Positions 60,366-64,000 of a DNA stretch of 64,000 nucleotides are shown in pieces (positions within the stretch are counted from its first letter, which is position 1; the number at the start of each line of letters is the position of its first letter). The DNA is from Bog-473 sp963707835 (GTDB lineage Bacteria > Actinomycetota > Acidimicrobiia > Acidimicrobiales > RAAP-2), in assembly GCA_963707835.1 (NCBI GenBank), contig CAVPRI010000001.1:868001-932000 (forward strand), given 5' to 3'. Below the pieces are notes generated by a model. It was not told the DNA's origin. It ran no database searches and worked only from the letters and a program-made list of their open reading frames with translations. The position numbers were made by a program, and so were the translations under genes.

Positions 60366-61211
60366 TCACCGAAGCGTGGCCCGGCCGTGGGTGACGACCG
60401 CGGCACCCGCCGTGTTGGCCTCGAACGCGCAGCCGAGAGGCCCAGCGTCGTAGAGCTCGACGGTCAGTTGTTCCCCGAGGAATGCGGGTGAGGCGAAGCG
60501 CACGGCGACCGAGCGGACCCGCTCGGGGTCCCCTCCGGCCACCGTCTGGGTGACGGCCTGCCCGCACAGCGCCATGGTGCACAGCCCGTGGAGGAATGGA
60601 CGTTCGAACCCGCTGCGGCGTGCGCCGTCGATGCTGAAGTGGTGCTCGGACCAGTCGCCCGAGAGCTCGGCGTACCGACGCGCCATCTCGGCGTCGAGCT
60701 CCGCGGCGTACGTCCCGACCGGGTGCTGCCGGGCCTCCTCGGGGAACCGGTGCTCGGGTGGGCCCTCGCCGACGGACTCGCACGCCGCCTCGACGTAGGC
60801 GGTGGTCCACCACTGCTCGACCACCACGGCGTCATGCCGGTCGAGCGCCGTGTAGCGGATCGTCACCAGGGCGTTGCGCCCGGCTGGCCGGGCCGAGTGT
60901 CCCTCGGCCCACAGCCGGAGCGGTTCCCCGGGGCGGAGCGGTCGGTGCACCACCACGGCATGCTCGCCGTGCACGACGCCTGCCGCTGTCTTCTCCACCG
61001 TCGGCTCGGTCAGGGCCGGCCGGGCCTCGCCCTGGGCCTCCCACAGGAGTGGCACGACCGCCAGTGCCGGCACGGCGGTGCCCGCACGGACCGAGGGAGA
61101 CGGATCTCTGGTGGTGTCGGCGAACCTCTGGAGGAACTCGGCGTCGACACGCATCGGAAAGGGACCAAGGCGCGTCCCGAGGCGGACACCCGGCGTGGCG
61201 GGTGACGTCAC
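60366..61211 (-). CDS. MaoC-like double-hotdog dehydratase/hydratase
   Basis: A 281-residue protein with an N-terminal hotdog (MaoC dehydratase N-type; 'FPMRVDAEFLQRFADTTRDP', 'AVVPLLWEAQGEARPALTEP') and a C-terminal hotdog ('RYAELSGDWSEHHFSIDGAR', 'FERPFLHGLCTMALCGQAVT') carrying the hydratase-2 motif with Asp and His. It hydrates or dehydrates 2-enoyl/3-hydroxyacyl-CoA with the (R) stereochemistry. GTG 61211 overlaps the SnoaL stop (GTGA). It is last in a nitroreductase-SnoaL-MaoC run. The apparent fusion with SnoaL in one frame is an artefact of the upstream frameshift. Confidence 0.87.
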   Translation of the reverse strand: MTSPATPGVRLGTRLGPFPMRVDAEFLQRFADTTRDPSPSVRAGTAVPALAVVPLLWEAQGEARPALTEPTVEKTAAGVVHGEHAVVVHRPLRPGEPLRLWAEGHSARPAGRNALVTIRYTALDRHDAVVVEQWWTTAYVEAACESVGEGPPEHRFPEEARQHPVGTYAAELDAEMARRYAELSGDWSEHHFSIDGARRSGFERPFLHGLCTMALCGQAVTQTVAGGDPERVRSVAVRFASPAFLGEQLTVELYDAGPLGCAFEANTAGAAVVTHGRATLR

Positions 61212-61772
61212 GCCTCCGCGACCGGCCTGGTCGCCAGCGGGCGCTGGTACGAGGCATCGGTGCGGTCCCGCGCGATGACACCCACGGCAGCGTGGGCGCC
61301 CATGGCCTCGGGAGTGCGCAGGGACGGGGCCTCGGTCTGCCACTCGACCAGGCACAGGCGCGTCTGCGATGGCCCACCGGCCGTCACGGCGCTCGAACCG
61401 GTCGACGTAGCGCCCGCCGTACACGAGCAGGGGTGCAGGGGGTTGGCGATCGGTCCCGACGAAGGTGAAGTACGTCTCGACGTGGGACGTGTCGCCGTCG
61501 AGCTCGATCGAGTGGTTGGAGACGTAATGCTGGTGACGGACCTGGCCCGCGTGGTAGCGGAAGGCCCAGTCGACGAACTCCTCCGCCGGGGCGATGATCG
61601 AGCCGTGATCGTCGATGGCGTCGGCATGGTAGGCCGAGAGCACCAGGTCGCGATCGAGGCGGTCCATCCCCCGGGCGTAGCGGTGGAGGCAGTCGATGAT
61701 CTCGGAGCGGTCACAAGCCTGCTGCATCCGTTCCGCCGTGGGGTTGTCCATGCGCCGCTCCGCCTCGCTCAT
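61208..61772 (-). pseudogene. SnoaL/NTF2-like protein, frameshifted
   Basis: ATG 61772 opens 'MSEAERRMDNPTAERMQQAC', with 'SEIIDCLHRYARGMDRLDRD', 'EFVDWAFRYHAGQVRHQHYV' and 'YGGRYVDRFERRDGRWAIAD', a SnoaL-4-like fold. At about 61360-61372 the frame breaks in a GCGCGC-like run; two missing bases would continue into 'RLCLVEWQTEAPSLRTPEAM' and end at 61208 ('LATRPVAEA'). Both outer junctions are intact overlaps (ATGA with the nitroreductase, GTGA with MaoC), which favours an indel error over a dead gene. Confidence 0.75.
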
Positions 61773-62425
61773 GCTGACTGCGTCAGGGGTGGGCCGTCCC
61801 AGCCGTCGACGGCGACCACTTCGTCGATCGGGCGTCGCGGCGCCGGTGCGAAGACCCGTCCCGGCGGCAATTTGCCGACCGGGAGGAGGCACCCCTGCAC
61901 GTAGTCGTCGGGGATGCCGAGCAACGCACCGACCTCACGCCGGCGTTGCAGGTGCATCGTGGTGATGCAGGTGCCGTACCCGCGTACGTGGAGCGCCAGC
62001 TGGAAGTTCCAGACCGCGGGGAAGATCGAGCCGTACACAGTGGCCGTACGGAAGGTCGAGGCCCCCTCGTCTGCGCCGGGCATGTAGGGCCGGTAGCAGG
62101 GGATGACCAGGAGCGGCACCTCGGCCAGGTGCTCGACCAGCCAGGCGGTCGAGTCGAGCATGCGACCACGAGCGTCGGTCCCCGGTGCGCGCGCTGCCCG
62201 CCCTCCGGTGAGCTCCCGGTAGACGTCGCCGTAGAGTTCGGCGATCCGGCTCCGCAGCGACGGGTCGAAGACGCACACCCAGCGCCAGGGCTGCTCGTTC
62301 GATCCGTTGGCGGCCTGGAGGGCGATGCGGAGGCATTCCCGGATGTCGGCGCGGTCGACCGGAGCGCTGAGATCGAGCGACCGGCGGACGGATCGGGTGG
62401 TCGTGAGGAGCTGTTCGACGTCCAT
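61769..62425 (-). CDS. Nitroreductase-family flavoprotein
   Basis: A 218-residue FMN-binding protein of the nitroreductase fold: 'LTTTRSVRRSLDLSAPVDRA', 'ECLRIALQAANGSNEQPWRW', 'SIFPAVWNFQLALHVRGYGT', 'GALLGIPDDYVQGCLLPVGK'. The opening R-S-V-R-R is the FMN phosphate site. Members reduce nitro groups, enones or quinones, and some act in ring cleavage or dehalogenation. Its stop overlaps the SnoaL start. ATG 62425 follows the SDR stop by 13 bases, so it is part of the same transcript. Confidence 0.9.
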   Translation of the reverse strand: MDVEQLLTTTRSVRRSLDLSAPVDRADIRECLRIALQAANGSNEQPWRWVCVFDPSLRSRIAELYGDVYRELTGGRAARAPGTDARGRMLDSTAWLVEHLAEVPLLVIPCYRPYMPGADEGASTFRTATVYGSIFPAVWNFQLALHVRGYGTCITTMHLQRRREVGALLGIPDDYVQGCLLPVGKLPPGRVFAPAPRRPIDEVVAVDGWDGPPLTQSA

Positions 62426-62438
62426 GCGCGTCTGCAGG

Positions 62439-63353
62439 CTATCCGCCGGTCATCTCGGACGAGACGGCCCACAGGCGAGCGGCGGCGTCGGGGTCGAGCG
62501 CGTAGGGCGCCACGTAGCCCGTGCCGCGGGTGCCGATCTCGGCCTCGTTGCAGTTCTCGAAGTAGCGGCCGCCCACCCCCTCGACCAGCGGTGAGGCAGC
62601 CAGGAGGACCGAGGTCGCCGCGCCCTGCGCCGGGGTCTTCCACGTCGTCCCCGCGGTCATGGCCTCCATGTTGGCGGGTGGCACGTGCCGCTGCAGGTTG
62701 GTGCGGATCGAGCCGGGCATCAGCGCATTGACGGCGATGCCGTCGGCGGTCCACCGGGCGTTGGCCTCGACGGCGAAGAGGATGTTGGCCGTCTTGGATT
62801 GCCCGTAGGCGGACCACGGATCGTACGGGCGCCGCTCAAAGTGGATGTCCTCGAACACGACGGGGGAGAAGAAGTGACCGCTCGAGCTGACCGAGACGAC
62901 TCGGGCGTGGTCCGACGACCCGAGCGCTCCGTGCAGCGCTCGGGTGAGCACGAAATGTCCGAGGTGGTTGGTGGCGAACTGCAGCTCCCATCCCTCGGAG
63001 GTCCGGGTCAGCGGCGTCGCCATCACGCCCGCGTTGTTCACCAGGATGTCGAGCGGACCGGTCCAGCGTCGGGCGAATTCCCTGACGGAAGAGAGGTCGG
63101 TCAGGTCGAGTTGCTCGACGAGCACGGTGCCGGTGCCTGCGTCCGCCGCGATCTGCCGGGCGACCCCTCGCCCCGCCGTCGCGTCACGGACGGCCAGCGT
63201 CACCTCGGCGCCTGCACCGGCCAGTGCCCGCGCCGTCTCGGTTCCGATGCCCGACGCGCCACCGGTGACGACGGCACGTCGCCCGGCCAGGTCGACGCCG
63301 GCCATCACTTCGTCGGCGGTGGAGCGCTCTCCGAACGGCGTGACGAACCCCAT
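62439..63353 (-). CDS. Short-chain dehydrogenase (retinol-dehydrogenase-like)
   Basis: A 304-residue SDR of the WWOX/retinol-dehydrogenase type: 'AVVTGGASGIGTETARALAG', 'LDILVNNAGVMATPLTRTSE', 'SYGQSKTANILFAVEANARW'-like active site ('AYGQSKTANILF', Tyr-x3-Lys) and a long C-terminal 'GGRYFENCNEAEIGTRGTGY'. It starts at ATG 63353 and leads the run through the nitroreductase to MaoC. It is divergent from the oxidoreductase at 63463. It likely acts on lipophilic alcohols or ketones. Confidence 0.9.
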   Translation of the reverse strand: MGFVTPFGERSTADEVMAGVDLAGRRAVVTGGASGIGTETARALAGAGAEVTLAVRDATAGRGVARQIAADAGTGTVLVEQLDLTDLSSVREFARRWTGPLDILVNNAGVMATPLTRTSEGWELQFATNHLGHFVLTRALHGALGSSDHARVVSVSSSGHFFSPVVFEDIHFERRPYDPWSAYGQSKTANILFAVEANARWTADGIAVNALMPGSIRTNLQRHVPPANMEAMTAGTTWKTPAQGAATSVLLAASPLVEGVGGRYFENCNEAEIGTRGTGYVAPYALDPDAAARLWAVSSEMTGG

Positions 63354-63462
63354 GTCAGCGCAGTCCGGTCGAGACCGGGAAGCTCTTGTGTCGTGTGACG
63401 GTCACTCGACTACCCCCATTCGGTTCACGGTTGACCCGGCCCGACGTTATCCTCGGGTCGCC
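63354..63462. promoter_or_regulatory. Divergent promoter region with two palindromes
   Basis: CCGGTC-GA-GACCGG (63365-63378) and GTGAC-G-GTCAC (63395-63405) lie between the SDR and the oxidoreductase. TATCCT (63448-63453), with TTCACG 18 bases upstream, could be the plus-strand promoter with its start just before ATG 63463. No adjacent regulator is seen. Confidence 0.35.
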
Positions 63463-64000
63463 ATGTTCGCCGTCTACGCGACCACACCGAATGCCGAGGA
63501 CCCGCTGGCCTCGCTGGTCGTCGGGGAGCGCCCGGCTCCGGATCCCGTGCCGGGGTGGGTTCCGGTGCGGGTCAGCGCGGCCAGCCTCAACATGCACGAC
63601 ATCTGGACCCTGCGCGGGGTCGGGATCAGGGAGGACCAGTTCCCCATGATCCTGGGTTGCGACGGTGCGGGCACGCTCGAGGACGGCACCGAGGTGGTGA
63701 TCCACTCGATCGTGAACGCGCCGGACTGGCGCGGCGACGAGACGCTCGACCCACAACGCACGCTCCTCACCGAGAAGCACCAGGGAACGTTTGCCGACTT
63801 CGTGCTGGTCCCGGCCGGGAACGCCGTCCCCAAGCCGGCCGGTCTGCCCGCCACCCACGCCGCGGTGATGGGGACGGCGTGGCTCACCGCCTACCGCATG
63901 CTGTTCGTGAAGTCGGGGCTGCGGCCGGGCCAGCGCATGCTGGTCCAGGGTGCATCGGGTGGCGTGTCCACGGCGCTCGTCCAGCTCGGGCGTGCCGCGG
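63463..64000 (+). CDS. Zinc/quinone-type oxidoreductase (MDR family), N-terminal part
   Basis: The 179 visible codons encode a medium-chain dehydrogenase/reductase: 'VPVRVSAASLNMHDIWTLRG', 'MILGCDGAGTLEDGTEVVIH', and the start of the Rossmann domain 'RMLVQGASGGVSTALVQLGR' (G-A-S-G-G-V). There is no structural-zinc cysteine cluster visible and 'LGCDGAG' fits quinone oxidoreductase or crotonyl-CoA-reductase-like types. The gene runs off the right edge. It would reduce an enone or quinone with NADPH. Confidence 0.9.
   Translation, partial: MFAVYATTPNAEDPLASLVVGERPAPDPVPGWVPVRVSAASLNMHDIWTLRGVGIREDQFPMILGCDGAGTLEDGTEVVIHSIVNAPDWRGDETLDPQRTLLTEKHQGTFADFVLVPAGNAVPKPAGLPATHAAVMGTAWLTAYRMLFVKSGLRPGQRMLVQGASGGVSTALVQLGRAA

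Noticed and set aside
60366..61892. A SnoaL-MaoC fusion protein of 508 codons
   Set aside because: The middle part is nonsense in both families; the true SnoaL C-terminus lies in another frame ending at 61208 and MaoC starts at GTG 61211.

Overview
The window is a high-GC actinobacterial chromosome segment. It has many GTG starts, ATGA/GTGA stop-start overlaps, and several TAnnnT -10 boxes six or seven bases before an ATG, which is the leaderless arrangement. A Thr-rich anchored protein and a secreted protein made of 42-residue 'YWLVAADGGVFTFGDA' repeats remind me of Acidimicrobiia. No rRNA, tRNA or marker gene is visible, so that placement is an inference. There is no phage, IS element, CRISPR array or replication gene.

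Layout. 1-1932 (minus): the end of an operon with an ATP-grasp ligase, a stand-alone carrier protein and an acyl-CoA dehydrogenase cut by the window edge. 2008-7392 (plus): a class III CoA-transferase, a frameshifted metallo-beta-lactamase-fold gene and two amidohydrolases, closed by a strong bidirectional terminator. 7412-13898 (minus): a compact six-gene beta-oxidation operon (three crotonases, two acyl-CoA dehydrogenases that may form a heteromer, one acyl-CoA synthetase). 13899-17471: a gene-poor stretch with a Thr-rich anchored protein and a frameshifted SnoaL-type gene. 17472-22390: a DUF1801 protein, a secreted repeat/SGNH protein, and an SDR-SnoaL-EthD-like-TetR operon behind two spaced palindromic operators. 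22844-31345: SDRs, a tandem carboxymuconolactone-decarboxylase-like protein with a LysR regulator, and a tandem pair of amidohydrolases. 31400-36282 (mostly plus): a TauD-type dioxygenase, SnoaL, gamma-carbonic-anhydrase-like and VOC proteins, then a kinase/acyl-CoA dehydrogenase pair like the 4-hydroxyacyl-CoA module of levulinate catabolism. 36406-47020: SDR, ketopantoate-reductase-like, two amidohydrolases, acyl-CoA dehydrogenase, PhyH dioxygenase, acyl-CoA synthetase, enoyl-CoA hydratase, SDR. 47153-56732 (plus): amidohydrolase, TetR, acyl-CoA dehydrogenase, two CoA-transferases, amidohydrolase, and an 839-residue double CoA-transferase. 56805-59261: a DrrAB-like ABC exporter and a TetR. 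59331-64000: a second frameshifted MBL protein, a double-hotdog MaoC protein, a frameshifted SnoaL protein, nitroreductase, SDR, and the start of a zinc/quinone-type oxidoreductase.

Taken together this is a catabolic island. CoA ligases and at least four CoA-transferase genes (five domains) would activate substrates. Four complete acyl-CoA dehydrogenases, plus the lvaC-like enzyme, four crotonases, nine SDRs and a MaoC protein would run beta-oxidation-like steps. Two Fe(II)/2-oxoglutarate dioxygenases would hydroxylate. Seven paralogous ACMSD-type amidohydrolases, all with D-x-H in place of the first H-x-H, presumably carry out C-C cleavage, hydrolysis or decarboxylation of ring-derived intermediates. 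The substrate cannot be read from the sequence; a terpenoid, steroid-like or other alicyclic carbon source is a guess. Four genes carry a single apparent frameshift, so either the assembly has residual indels or several accessory genes are decaying.
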